Shown piece after piece: positions 1 through 6,460 of a stretch of DNA of 8,366 nt. The notes under the pieces were generated by a model, which worked only from the letters and a program-made list of their open reading frames with translations, did not search any database and had not been told where the DNA came from. Numbering within the stretch: position 1 is the first letter of the stretch; every line of letters begins with the position of its first letter. This DNA is from Bacteroidales bacterium UBA1745 (GTDB taxonomy: Bacteria; Bacteroidota; Bacteroidia; Bacteroidales; UBA932): positions 31,342-39,707 of the forward strand of contig DCHT01000062.1 of NCBI GenBank assembly GCA_002314885.1. The letters are read 5' to 3'. The translations under genes were made by a program, and so were the position numbers.

Positions 1-853
1 TGTTGTCGATGAAGAAGAGGATGTCGTGAGGGTCGCCAGGCTCGCTGCTGTCACGGAAGGACTCTGCGAGGGTAAGACCGCTCAGGGCAACAGAAGAACG
101 TGCTCCAGGAGGTTCGTTCATCTGACCGAAGACCATTGCCACCTGGGACTTCTTGAGTTCTTCCTGATCCACCTTGGAGAGGTCCCAATGGCCCTCTTCC
201 ATAGCCTTGTTGAACTCTTCACCGTATCTGATCACATTGGACTCGATCATCTCGCGGAGGAGGTCGTTACCCTCACGGGTACGCTCACCCACACCGGCGA
301 ACACTGAGAATCCGTTGTGCTTCTTCGCAATATTGTTGATAAGCTCCTTGATAAGCACGGTCTTGCCCACACCTGCACCTCCGAAGAGGCCGATCTTACC
401 GCCCTTGAGGTAAGGCTCGAGGAGGTCGATGACCTTGATACCGGTATAGAGCACCTCCTGTGAAGTGGTGAGGTCCTCGAACTTAGGCGGTTCGCGGTGG
501 ATAGGGAGAGCGCCTTCGCGGGAGAGTTCATCGAGTCCGTCGATGCGGTCGCCGGTCACGTTCATCACGCGTCCGCGGATCTGCGCACCTGCAGGCATAG
601 TAATAGGAGCACCCGTGCTCATAGCCTCGAGTCCCCTCTGGAGTCCGTCGGTGGAGTCCATTGCCACGCACCTTACGGTATCTTCACCGATATGCTGCTG
701 TACTTCGATGATGACAGTCCTGCCGTCCGCACGGGTCACGGTAAGAGCCTCGTGTATGCTCGGGAGGAGCTTTGCTTCGATTTCCTCGTCAACGTCAAAA
801 TGTACGTCGACGACAGGTCCGATTATCTGAGATATATGTCCTTTGATCGGCAT
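1..853 (-). CDS. atpD: F1Fo ATP synthase beta subunit, N-terminal 284 residues (runs off left edge)
   Basis: Catalytic beta subunit of F-type ATP synthase, which makes or hydrolyses ATP in the cytoplasmic F1 head. The reading frame is open from the ATG at 853 to the window edge with no frameshift. Visible landmarks are the N-terminal beta-barrel start MPIKGHISQIIGPVVDV, the P-loop GGAGVGKT at residues 158-165, the GERTREGND segment with Glu190 and Arg191 (equivalent to E. coli Glu181/Arg182, a constant offset of nine residues), QMNEPPGAR, and Walker B ILFFIDN at the very edge. The stretch after GERTREGND that carries EEGHWDLSKVD is of the longer kind I associate with Bacteroidota. The gene follows its own TAnnTTTG promoter box, which fits atpD as first gene of its operon. 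The start is supported by the family N-terminus and an AAGGA just upstream. Identification is secure; only the C-terminal part is missing. Confidence 0.98.
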   Translation of the reverse strand, partial: MPIKGHISQIIGPVVDVHFDVDEEIEAKLLPSIHEALTVTRADGRTVIIEVQQHIGEDTVRCVAMDSTDGLQRGLEAMSTGAPITMPAGAQIRGRVMNVTGDRIDGLDELSREGALPIHREPPKFEDLTTSQEVLYTGIKVIDLLEPYLKGGKIGLFGGAGVGKTVLIKELINNIAKKHNGFSVFAGVGERTREGNDLLREMIESNVIRYGEEFNKAMEEGHWDLSKVDQEELKKSQVAMVFGQMNEPPGARSSVALSGLTLAESFRDSSEPGDPHDILFFIDN

Positions 854-879
854 ATTCCTTTTAGTTTAAATATTGCTTA

Positions 880-909
880 CAAAGATAGCAAAAATAAGTT
901 CCAAACCAA
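880..909 (-). promoter_or_regulatory. Bacteroidota-type promoter for atpD
   Basis: On the minus strand the -7 box TATCTTTG (880-887) matches TAnnTTTG exactly. A TTG at 907-909 lies 19 nt upstream, the usual place for the -33 element. The expected transcript start leaves a leader of roughly 20 nt before the ATG at 853. The -33 triplet lies inside the inverted repeat that may end the upstream gene. Confidence 0.72.
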
Positions 910-919
910 TTGGTGGAAC
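888..919 (-). terminator. Candidate terminator hairpin after the C_GCAxxG_C_C gene
   Basis: Read on the minus strand, arms GTTCCA (919-914) and TGGAAC (903-898) can pair. Inside them CC can pair with GG around an AATT loop with a two-base bulge, and TTATTTTT follows. This begins 11 nt after the stop codon of the C_GCAxxG_C_C gene. The stem is short and partly A/T, so it is a modest terminator candidate. It overlaps the -33 region of atpD, so it could equally be an operator-like site. Confidence 0.42.
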
Positions 920-929
920 GAGAATTTTT

Positions 930-1385
930 TTATTCGAATTTATCGGCCAGAAGTCCGGCCGCAATTCCGACGAGAGCCTCACACGGACGCTTCTTGTAAT
1001 ATTCGTCCGTACGCTCCCCCGGAGCCGACTCTTCCACCAGCCCGGTACGCAGCTGAAGCAGCTCGCGGCAGATGATGGAACCGTTGATTTCCCTGTATGA
1101 GGCGGCCAGTTCCTGTACCAGGGCATAGTTGGCCGCGCGGTCCTCGCGATTGTTGAGGGCGGGCTTGATGGCACCCGCCACAATAGCCATTCCGCTCACG
1201 CAGCCGCAGACTTCACGCATACGCGCAACTCCGCCTCCGAGGCCGCAGGCGAGCCTGGCCAGGTCCTCGGCAGGGACACCGAGCTTGTCGGCATAGGTCA
1301 GCACAACGCTCTGGGTGCAGCCGTAGCCTTCTTTGAAAAAAGCCCGCGCCTGAGCGACGCGGGCTTCTTTATCCTGTTGGGTCAT
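930..1385 (-). CDS. C_GCAxxG_C_C family probable redox protein
   Basis: A 151-residue cytoplasmic protein without signal peptide or membrane segment, of the C_GCAxxG_C_C family (PF09719/TIGR01909 type). The family is thought to be redox-active from its invariant cysteines; no reaction is established. The expected cysteines are present: Cys23 in GYGCTQS, Cys60 in the glycine-rich GLGGGVARMREVCGCVSG segment (CGxxxG at 60-65), Cys106 in IICREL, and Cys135 in RPCEALV. Cys47 and Cys62 are extra. Length is normal for the family, whose members often sit beside transporter genes. Here it starts 4 nt after the stop of a POT transporter, so the two are probably co-transcribed and translationally coupled. 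The ATG at 1385 is kept because the helix before Cys23 is part of the fold and no later ATG precedes Cys23. A terminator-like hairpin lies inside codons 7-16. The biological substrate is unknown. Confidence 0.88.
   Translation of the reverse strand: MTQQDKEARVAQARAFFKEGYGCTQSVVLTYADKLGVPAEDLARLACGLGGGVARMREVCGCVSGMAIVAGAIKPALNNREDRAANYALVQELAASYREINGSIICRELLQLRTGLVEESAPGERTDEYYKKRPCEALVGIAAGLLADKFE
1336..1366 (-). terminator. Terminator-shaped hairpin inside the 5' end of the C_GCAxxG_C_C gene (possible attenuator)
   Basis: On the minus strand AAGCCCGCG (1366-1358) and CGCGGGCTT (1348-1340) form a perfect 9-bp stem with a 9-nt loop, and the T-run 1341-1336 follows (its first two T's also belong to the stem). 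This is the form of an intrinsic terminator, yet it starts only 17 nt after the ATG at 1383-1385 and encodes residues 7-16 in frame. It could limit read-through from the POT gene unless ribosomes re-initiate. Whether it terminates in vivo is not known from sequence. Confidence 0.55.
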
Positions 1386-1389
1386 AGAA

Positions 1390-2940
1390 TTACTTTGTAG
1401 CAGCCTCGATCTTCTTCATCAGTGCGAACATAATGACAGCCGCAGTGAGGCAGAGGGCAATGAGGATGGCCCAGTTTGCCATAAGCGGAATCTTGTTCCA
1501 CAGCATTGAAGGAATGGAGCTGAGGTAGTTGCCGATAGCGGTTGCTGCGAACCAGCAGCCCATCATCACGCCCTTGTACTTAGGAGGAGCAACCTTGGAC
1601 ACGAAGGAGATACCCATAGGTGAAAGGAGGAGCTCTGCGAAGGTGAGGGTGAGATAGGTTGAGATGAGCCAGCCTGGGCTGAGGATGCTCTGGGTGCCAG
1701 TTCCCAGATCCATCGGAGAGGTAAGTCCGAAGGATGCGAAGGTGATGATCACGAAGCCGAGAGCGGCCACGAGCATACCGAGGGCGATCTTCTTAGGTGC
1801 TGAAGGCTCCTTGCCCTTCTTTGCGAGGGCAGCGAAGATAGCCATTGATATAGGAGTCAGGGCAACCACGAAGAATGGGTTGAACTGCTGGAAGTCGGAA
1901 GGCTGAGCATTCACTGGGTTAGGCATAAATGCGAAGAGAGCGATTGCACCTGCCCAGAGGGCTGCGGATACGCCGGCGCAGATAGCCTTGCCCTTGGCGG
2001 TCTCAGACTGGAATGCACCGAAGATGGTGTAAACGGAAGCAGCAATGAGAGCGAGGCTCCAGATGTTGAAGCCTATCCTCATAGGACCTGAAACGGTAAG
2101 GTTGGTGTACTTCTTAGCGAAGAAAGTGAGGGCGGAGCCGTTCTGGTGGAATGCCATCCAGAAGAAGATCACGACTGCAAATACGAGGAAGAGAGCCACG
2201 AGGCGGTCCTTGGTCTGCTTAGGGGTAAGTTCCTCAACAGGGGCTGCGGAAGCCTTGGCCTGCTTTGCAGTGACATCAGCGTGCTTGAACCAGTTGCGGC
2301 AAGCGAAATAGATGGCCACGGAAAGGATGAGGGAAACACAGGCTACTGCAAAGCAGAGACCGTATGCGTTGGAAAGAGCCTCGAGGTATGCAGGATCCTG
2401 GCAGGCAGCGTCGTAAACGAAGCCCTGCTTTGCGAGAGTGACCTCAGTGACCTTCTTTGCCATTGCAGGAGCGAACATAGCGCCGATGTTGATGGCCATA
2501 TAGAAGAGGCTGAATGCGGAATCACGCTTTGCAGAGTACTCAGGAGAATCATAGAGATTGCCGACGAGCACCTGGAGGTTGCCCTTGAACAGACCTGTTC
2601 CGAGAGCCACGAGTGCAAGGCCGCCGAACATCACGAGCTTGGCTGCGGTTCCGTTGCCGGCAGGGAGAGCCAGGGCCAGATAGCCGAGGAACATCACGGC
2701 GATGCCGACGGTGACGCATCTGCCATAGCCGATCTTGTCAGCTACCATACCGCCCACGAGCGGCATAAAGTAAACTCCTGCGAGGAAGATTGCATAAACC
2801 TGTCCTGCTGCTGCCTCGTCCCATCCGAAACGCGCCTGCATCAGCAGTGCGAGGATAGCCAGCATAGTGTAGTAGCCAAAGCGCTCACCGGTGTTGGCGA
2901 GGGCGAGGGCATAAAGACCTTTTGGTTGTCCTTTGAACAT
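1390..2940 (-). CDS. POT/PTR2 family peptide transporter (MFS), Bacteroidota-type
   Basis: Inner-membrane transporter of the proton-dependent oligopeptide (POT/PTR2) family, expected to import di- and tripeptides. It is 516 residues with about 14 hydrophobic segments. Family marks are ERFGYY at 19-24, the PTR2 signature GGMVADKIGYGR (63-74), GTGLFKGN in helix 4 with Lys119, FYMAINIGA (146-154), FWMAFHQNG in helix 7 (260-268), FNPFFVVALTP (353-363), and AELLLSPMG in the Glu436 region that binds the peptide amino end in relatives. Two departures stand out: ExxER reads N16-TGE-R, and the Glu before the helix-7 Gln is His265. The usual HA/HB helix pair between helices 6 and 7 does not fit in the roughly 30-residue loop (216-246). 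Two hydrophobic segments (about 291-310 and 319-338) sit between helices 7 and 8 instead. It has its own promoter box and probably co-transcribes with the gene 4 nt downstream. Family assignment is secure; coupling ion and substrate are not. Confidence 0.93.
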   Translation of the reverse strand: MFKGQPKGLYALALANTGERFGYYTMLAILALLMQARFGWDEAAAGQVYAIFLAGVYFMPLVGGMVADKIGYGRCVTVGIAVMFLGYLALALPAGNGTAAKLVMFGGLALVALGTGLFKGNLQVLVGNLYDSPEYSAKRDSAFSLFYMAINIGAMFAPAMAKKVTEVTLAKQGFVYDAACQDPAYLEALSNAYGLCFAVACVSLILSVAIYFACRNWFKHADVTAKQAKASAAPVEELTPKQTKDRLVALFLVFAVVIFFWMAFHQNGSALTFFAKKYTNLTVSGPMRIGFNIWSLALIAASVYTIFGAFQSETAKGKAICAGVSAALWAGAIALFAFMPNPVNAQPSDFQQFNPFFVVALTPISMAIFAALAKKGKEPSAPKKIALGMLVAALGFVIITFASFGLTSPMDLGTGTQSILSPGWLISTYLTLTFAELLLSPMGISFVSKVAPPKYKGVMMGCWFAATAIGNYLSSIPSMLWNKIPLMANWAILIALCLTAAVIMFALMKKIEAATK

Positions 2941-2983
2941 AATATCGTTTTATTTAAAATTGTTTCCTGAAAACGCGGATTTA

Positions 2984-2991
2984 CAAATATA
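2984..2991 (-). promoter_or_regulatory. Bacteroidota -7 promoter box for the POT transporter gene
   Basis: TATATTTG on the minus strand matches TAnnTTTG exactly. It lies in the 61-nt gap between the PLP-enzyme gene and the POT gene and would give a leader of about 37 nt. I see no TTG at the -33 position, so strength is uncertain. The 61-nt gap contrasts with the 3-4 nt gaps elsewhere in this gene string, which supports a separate promoter here. Confidence 0.55.
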
Positions 2992-3001
2992 GTAAAAAAT
3001 A

Positions 3002-4162
3002 TTAAGCCTTCCCGCAGATACGCTTCAGTCCGCGTACCATTCGGTCCAGAGCCTCGGCGAAGAGTTCGTGCGAAGTGGCGAGATTAATGCGCATATACTG
3101 CCTGTCGCCGTACATTTCGCCGTTGTTGATCCAGACTTTCTCCACCTCGGTGAGAGACTTCTGAACAGCTACGGTGTCGAGAGGAGCCGCACTGCAGTCC
3201 ATCCAGGCCAGATATGTGCCCTGGAGGTCGCAGACGGTCCATCCGAGTTCGCGGGACACGGTGTCGCGGAGCAGCTTGAAATTCTCATAGACATATTCGT
3301 TCATCTGACGGAGCCACTCCTCCCCTTCCGGAGTATATGCGGCCTTGAGGGCCTCCACGCCGAACGGATTCAGGTCGCAGACCTCGTTGTCGTTGATGGC
3401 GCGGTCTATCTTCTTCCTCCAGGCCGGATCGGGGCAGATGATGTTGGCTATCTGCAGTCCGGCGATGTTGAAGTTCTTGGACGGAGAATTGAACACCACT
3501 GCAGGCACATCAGGAGCCGCAATGGCAACTGGGGTGAAAGTATGCCCAGGCATCTCTATCTCGCAATGGATCTCATCCGAAACGAGCATAGTACCTGTCT
3601 TGGCGCAGATGTCGGCAATCCTGCGAAGCTCTTCGGCAGCCCACACGCGCCCGGTCGGATTGTGAGGGTTGCATAGCAGGAAGACCTTGACTTCCGGGTC
3701 GGCCAACTGGACCTCCATAGTCTCGAAATCAATGACGAAGCTGTCTCCGCTGCGCAGGAGCTTGTTCTCCACGCAGATGCAGCCGGCATTGCGTATGCTG
3801 GTGTAGAAATGATTATATGCTGGTGCGTGGATAGCCACCTTGTCCCCAGGTTTGGTGAAGGCCTTGAGGGTGCAGGCAATGGCCGGAATCACGCCCGGTA
3901 TGCACATTATCCAGTCCTTCTCGATCTTCCATCCGCGACGGTGACCGAACCAGTCCACTACGGCCTGATAATAGTCGTCCATCACCATAGTGTAGCCGAA
4001 GACGCCGTGGTCCAGCCTGCGCTGAACGGCCTCCAGAATGAACGGAGCGGCCTTGAAGTCCATATCTGCCACCCACATAGGGATTACTCCCTCGGGAGCG
4101 AGGTCCCACTTGTAGCAGCCTGTGCCCCTACGGTCGGGGATATTGTCGAAATCGTATCTCAT
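3002..4162 (-). CDS. MalY/PatB-type PLP-dependent C-S lyase / aminotransferase (fold type I)
   Basis: A 386-residue cytoplasmic PLP enzyme of the MalY/PatB branch of class I/II aminotransferases, which typically cleaves the C-S bond of cystathionine or cysteine S-conjugates to a thiol, pyruvate and ammonia. The branch is marked by the start FDNIPDRRGTGCYKWD and by PMWVADMDF (28-36). Active-site residues are CNPHNPTG (164-171, Asn168), Asp196 in VSDEIH contacting the PLP ring nitrogen, Ser226-Pro-Ser-Lys229 with Lys229 as the Schiff-base lysine, and Arg358 in YMRIN for the substrate carboxylate. Length is normal and all catalytic positions are present. It starts 3 nt after the stop of the DUF3737 gene, so it is most likely in an operon with that gene and the MATE pump; the POT importer follows 61 nt downstream. 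Roles in methionine synthesis, cysteine breakdown or conjugate cleavage cannot be told apart from sequence. Confidence 0.93.
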   Translation of the reverse strand: MRYDFDNIPDRRGTGCYKWDLAPEGVIPMWVADMDFKAAPFILEAVQRRLDHGVFGYTMVMDDYYQAVVDWFGHRRGWKIEKDWIMCIPGVIPAIACTLKAFTKPGDKVAIHAPAYNHFYTSIRNAGCICVENKLLRSGDSFVIDFETMEVQLADPEVKVFLLCNPHNPTGRVWAAEELRRIADICAKTGTMLVSDEIHCEIEMPGHTFTPVAIAAPDVPAVVFNSPSKNFNIAGLQIANIICPDPAWRKKIDRAINDNEVCDLNPFGVEALKAAYTPEGEEWLRQMNEYVYENFKLLRDTVSRELGWTVCDLQGTYLAWMDCSAAPLDTVAVQKSLTEVEKVWINNGEMYGDRQYMRINLATSHELFAEALDRMVRGLKRICGKA

Positions 4163-4165
4163 ATC

Positions 4166-5005
4166 CTATAATTTACTGATTTTGCAATCGGCCGGAGCCT
4201 TGATGTTCTGATCCAATATTATTTCGCCTATGCCGGCAGCCGCAATGCTGCCTGTACGAGGATTCTTGACGGAAGGAATGGTGTTGACGACCGTCGCCTG
4301 TACCTCGGAATATTCGAAGGCCAGGTCGGCGTCCGGCTCGAAAGTGCAGTTCTCCAGCACCAGTCCTTCGGCATAGCACAGCGGCTGAGTTCCGCCTATG
4401 CGGCAGTTCACCAGACGCACGTTCTTCGAATGCCAGGCGAGGTACTCTCCGTTGATGAAGGAATTGTACACCGTGATGTTCTCACTCTCCCAGAGGGCGT
4501 CCTTGCTCTGAAGGTCCGAATCCCAGATCTCCACGTTGCGGGCGTGCTGGAAAGAGTAGTTGCCGTAGATGCGCATATTGCGGCAGACCACGTCGTGACA
4601 CCACATAAATATATAGTCCGCATTGTGGAACTCCACGTCGTCGATCTCTATATTCCCGCAGCTCCACAGAGTCTCCTGGGCATCGCTGAAATGACATTTG
4701 GAAACCCTGATTCCCTCACTCTCGCGGAAGAGTTTCGGCGCATCGACACGGCAGCTTTCGAGCACGGCATTGCTGCTGTGCCAGAGAGAGGAACGCGAAC
4801 CCGGCAGGAAGAGAGAATCCTTCACCTTGAAGCCATCGCAGCACCAGAGCACATACTTGCCGTCGAAGCTGCATTCTCGGCACTCCACATTGCGGCTCTC
4901 CTTGAGCGAGGACTCCCCTTTCTGTATGGAAACCCTCTCGAGAACCAAGTCCTCGGAACGATAAAGCGGACGTTCTCCGCCATATTCCTTATCTGCAATA
5001 TACAT
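4166..5005 (-). CDS. DUF3737 family protein, right-handed beta-solenoid
   Basis: A 279-residue protein of unknown function that I recognise as DUF3737 (PF12541). There is no signal peptide or membrane segment, so it is probably cytoplasmic. It is built of about eleven units of 18-22 residues following a pattern like [L/A/M]W-x-x-x-[N/D/G]-[V/I]-x-[V/L]-x-[N/D]-[S/C]. The small turn residues fall at 19, 39, 57, 79, 98, 118, 138, 157, 176, 195 and 214. Trp at 54, 75, 114, 135, 172 and 191 occupies the same place in six units. This regularity implies a right-handed parallel beta-helix like those of pentapeptide-repeat or polysaccharide-binding proteins. The C-terminal 50 residues (PSVKNPRTGSIAAAGIGEIILD) break the pattern and may cap the helix. 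It lies 4 nt after the MATE gene and 3 nt before the PatB-type gene. I cannot assign a reaction; a binding or scaffold role is speculation. Confidence 0.87.
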   Translation of the reverse strand: MYIADKEYGGERPLYRSEDLVLERVSIQKGESSLKESRNVECRECSFDGKYVLWCCDGFKVKDSLFLPGSRSSLWHSSNAVLESCRVDAPKLFRESEGIRVSKCHFSDAQETLWSCGNIEIDDVEFHNADYIFMWCHDVVCRNMRIYGNYSFQHARNVEIWDSDLQSKDALWESENITVYNSFINGEYLAWHSKNVRLVNCRIGGTQPLCYAEGLVLENCTFEPDADLAFEYSEVQATVVNTIPSVKNPRTGSIAAAGIGEIILDQNIKAPADCKISKL

Positions 5006-5009
5006 TCTA

Positions 5010-6410
5010 TCAGTTAGTTACATTCAATTTCAAATCCTTGTTGAGCCATCTTCCACGCAAGAGCCTTGCAAGGAAAATGATGCCTCGCACATTGAGTTCC
5101 ACGCACATCGCAATCCAGTAGCCCATAAGGCCGAAATGCGGCACGAGAATCAATGCAAGCCCTATTCTCACCACCCACATCGAGCCGAAGTTCATAATGC
5201 TCGGAACGAAGGTGTCCCCTGCTCCCACGAAGGAGCCGTAAGCCACCATCGAAATGGCATAGAAGGTCTCGGCGAATGCCTCCAGACGCAGGCAGCGGGT
5301 GCCGAGGGCCACCACATCGGCATCGGACGACAGCAGGCCCATCATCCAAGGGGCCAGTATGAACATCAGCACGGCCAGCGAAGTCACCAGGAGAGCTCCC
5401 ATACCAGTGGAAATCAGGGCAAAACGACGTGCCATATCCTTGCGGCGGGCGCCCAGGCTCTGACCGACCAAAGTAGTTGCCGACTCCTCCATTCCATATC
5501 CAGGCATATAGCATACGCCCTCAGCGATTATGGCGAAGGCGTTCGCGGCGATGGCCACCGTACCCAGAGGAGCCACGATCAGGATGCTGCAGATGTGCGC
5601 ACCGCGCATTATGACATTCTGGAGCCACATCGGAGAAGATATTCCAAGGGCGGTCCTGAGACTTTCCTTGGACGGGATGAATGAGCCCCTCTCGCCCGCG
5701 AGTTTCAGTTCCTCGCTGCGGAAGGCCAGGAAGGAGAAAGCCAGGAGGGCAGCCACGAGTTCGGCAAGGCCTGTGCCCAGGGCAGCACCCTTCACACCCA
5801 TATCCAGTCCGTAGATGAAGATATAGTTGAACAGCACGTCCAGGACGCACATTAGCACATTCAGGATGGCAGGGACCTTCATATTGCCGCTGGCCTGAAG
5901 CATAGCGCTGCAGGTGAAGCCTATCTGCAACACCGGCAGGAAGGCAGTGTATATAAGGAAGTAGGCGGAGGCGTCGGCACAGATGTCCTCATTGCCGCCC
6001 AGCCAATGCGGAAGCGCGCCCGAAATGGCCACGCCCACCAATCCCAGCAGCACGCTGAAGATGATTACGCTGGTAAGGGCCTCACGGAGCACCTGCCTCG
6101 CCCTGTCGAAACGCTTTGCCCCGACCAGATGCGCGACCTGCACGCTGAAGCCGCTGGAAGTGGCCATACAGAAGCCTCCGAAAATCCAGGTAGTGCTGGC
6201 CACAAGGCCGATTGACGCGCTCGGACCGGCTCCCAGATGTCCCACCATAGAGGTGTCGATGTAATCCATCACTATGACGCTCAGCTGCGCCAGAATGGCC
6301 GGAAGACTCAGACAGAAGACTAGCTTGAGCTGCTCACGGCCGGTCATAGCCTGACCATCCCTGAGCTTGCCCAGCAAGATGTCCTTTATTTTGGAACCTT
6401 CCTTTTTCAT
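5010..6410 (-). CDS. MATE family multidrug/metabolite efflux transporter
   Basis: Inner-membrane exporter of the MATE family (NorM/DinF-like), which expels cationic or aromatic compounds in exchange for Na+ or H+. It is 466 residues with about twelve hydrophobic helices in two pseudo-symmetric halves. Helix 1 carries LPAILAQLSVIVMDYIDTSMVG with Asp49 and Asp52. Each half has the family loop after its second helix: QVAHLVGAKRFDRAR (91-105) and VGQSLGARRKDMARR (315-329). The ATG at 6410 gives the usual short basic N-terminus. A TAnnTTTG box ends only 7 nt before this ATG, so the message may be nearly leaderless. It appears to be the first gene of a three-gene unit, followed after 4 nt by DUF3737. 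The efflux substrate is unknown; the neighbouring C-S lyase makes a sulfur-containing product conceivable. Family assignment is secure. Confidence 0.93.
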   Translation of the reverse strand: MKKEGSKIKDILLGKLRDGQAMTGREQLKLVFCLSLPAILAQLSVIVMDYIDTSMVGHLGAGPSASIGLVASTTWIFGGFCMATSSGFSVQVAHLVGAKRFDRARQVLREALTSVIIFSVLLGLVGVAISGALPHWLGGNEDICADASAYFLIYTAFLPVLQIGFTCSAMLQASGNMKVPAILNVLMCVLDVLFNYIFIYGLDMGVKGAALGTGLAELVAALLAFSFLAFRSEELKLAGERGSFIPSKESLRTALGISSPMWLQNVIMRGAHICSILIVAPLGTVAIAANAFAIIAEGVCYMPGYGMEESATTLVGQSLGARRKDMARRFALISTGMGALLVTSLAVLMFILAPWMMGLLSSDADVVALGTRCLRLEAFAETFYAISMVAYGSFVGAGDTFVPSIMNFGSMWVVRIGLALILVPHFGLMGYWIAMCVELNVRGIIFLARLLRGRWLNKDLKLNVTN

Positions 6411-6417
6411 ACGCCCG

Positions 6418-6425
6418 CAAAGATA
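6418..6425 (-). promoter_or_regulatory. -7 promoter box for the MATE-DUF3737-PatB unit
   Basis: TATCTTTG on the minus strand is an exact TAnnTTTG box, identical to that of atpD. Only CGGGCGT separates it from the ATG at 6410, so transcription would begin at or within a few bases of the start codon. A TTG on the minus strand at 6442-6444 is 16 nt upstream, closer than the usual 19. It faces the promoter box of the divergent peptidase gene. Confidence 0.66.
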
Positions 6426-6452
6426 CTAAATTAGAACGAAACAAATATTTCC

Positions 6453-6460
6453 TATATTTG
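6453..6460 (+). promoter_or_regulatory. -7 promoter box for the M64-type lipoprotein gene
   Basis: TATATTTG is an exact TAnnTTTG box and is followed by only five bases (TAAAT) before the ATG at 6466. A transcript starting the normal distance downstream would have almost no leader. No clear TTG is seen at -33. Its upstream element would overlap that of the divergent MATE promoter, so the two may compete for RNA polymerase. Confidence 0.6.

Noticed and set aside
1..853. Possible pseudogene, since atpD is incomplete
   Set aside because: The frame is intact with all expected motifs up to the window edge; it is cut only by the window.
497..1075. Plus-strand open frame of 192 codons spanning the atpD start and the intergenic gap
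   Set aside because: It is antisense to atpD and to the 3' end of the C_GCAxxG_C_C gene and crosses the atpD promoter, with no coherent protein features.
1340..1370. The hairpin at 1340-1366 read as a plus-strand terminator (TTCTTT follows)
   Set aside because: No plus-strand gene ends upstream of it and the T-run is interrupted; the minus-strand reading is stronger.
2146..2970. Plus-strand open frame of 274 codons rich in Cys, His and Glu
   Set aside because: It lies wholly antisense to the POT gene, its composition is what the reverse of membrane-protein codons gives, and it matches no family I know.
2941..3001. Riboswitch or structured leader before the POT gene
   Set aside because: The leader is only about 40 nt, A/T-rich and without a convincing stem, too short for a known metabolite riboswitch.
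3068..3676. Plus-strand open frame of 202 codons
   Set aside because: Antisense to the PLP-enzyme gene, whose active-site motifs are intact across this stretch; no recognisable domain or start signal.
4430..5017. Plus-strand open frame of 195 codons
   Set aside because: Mirror of the DUF3737 repeats; the periodic valines and leucines arise from the solenoid codons on the other strand.
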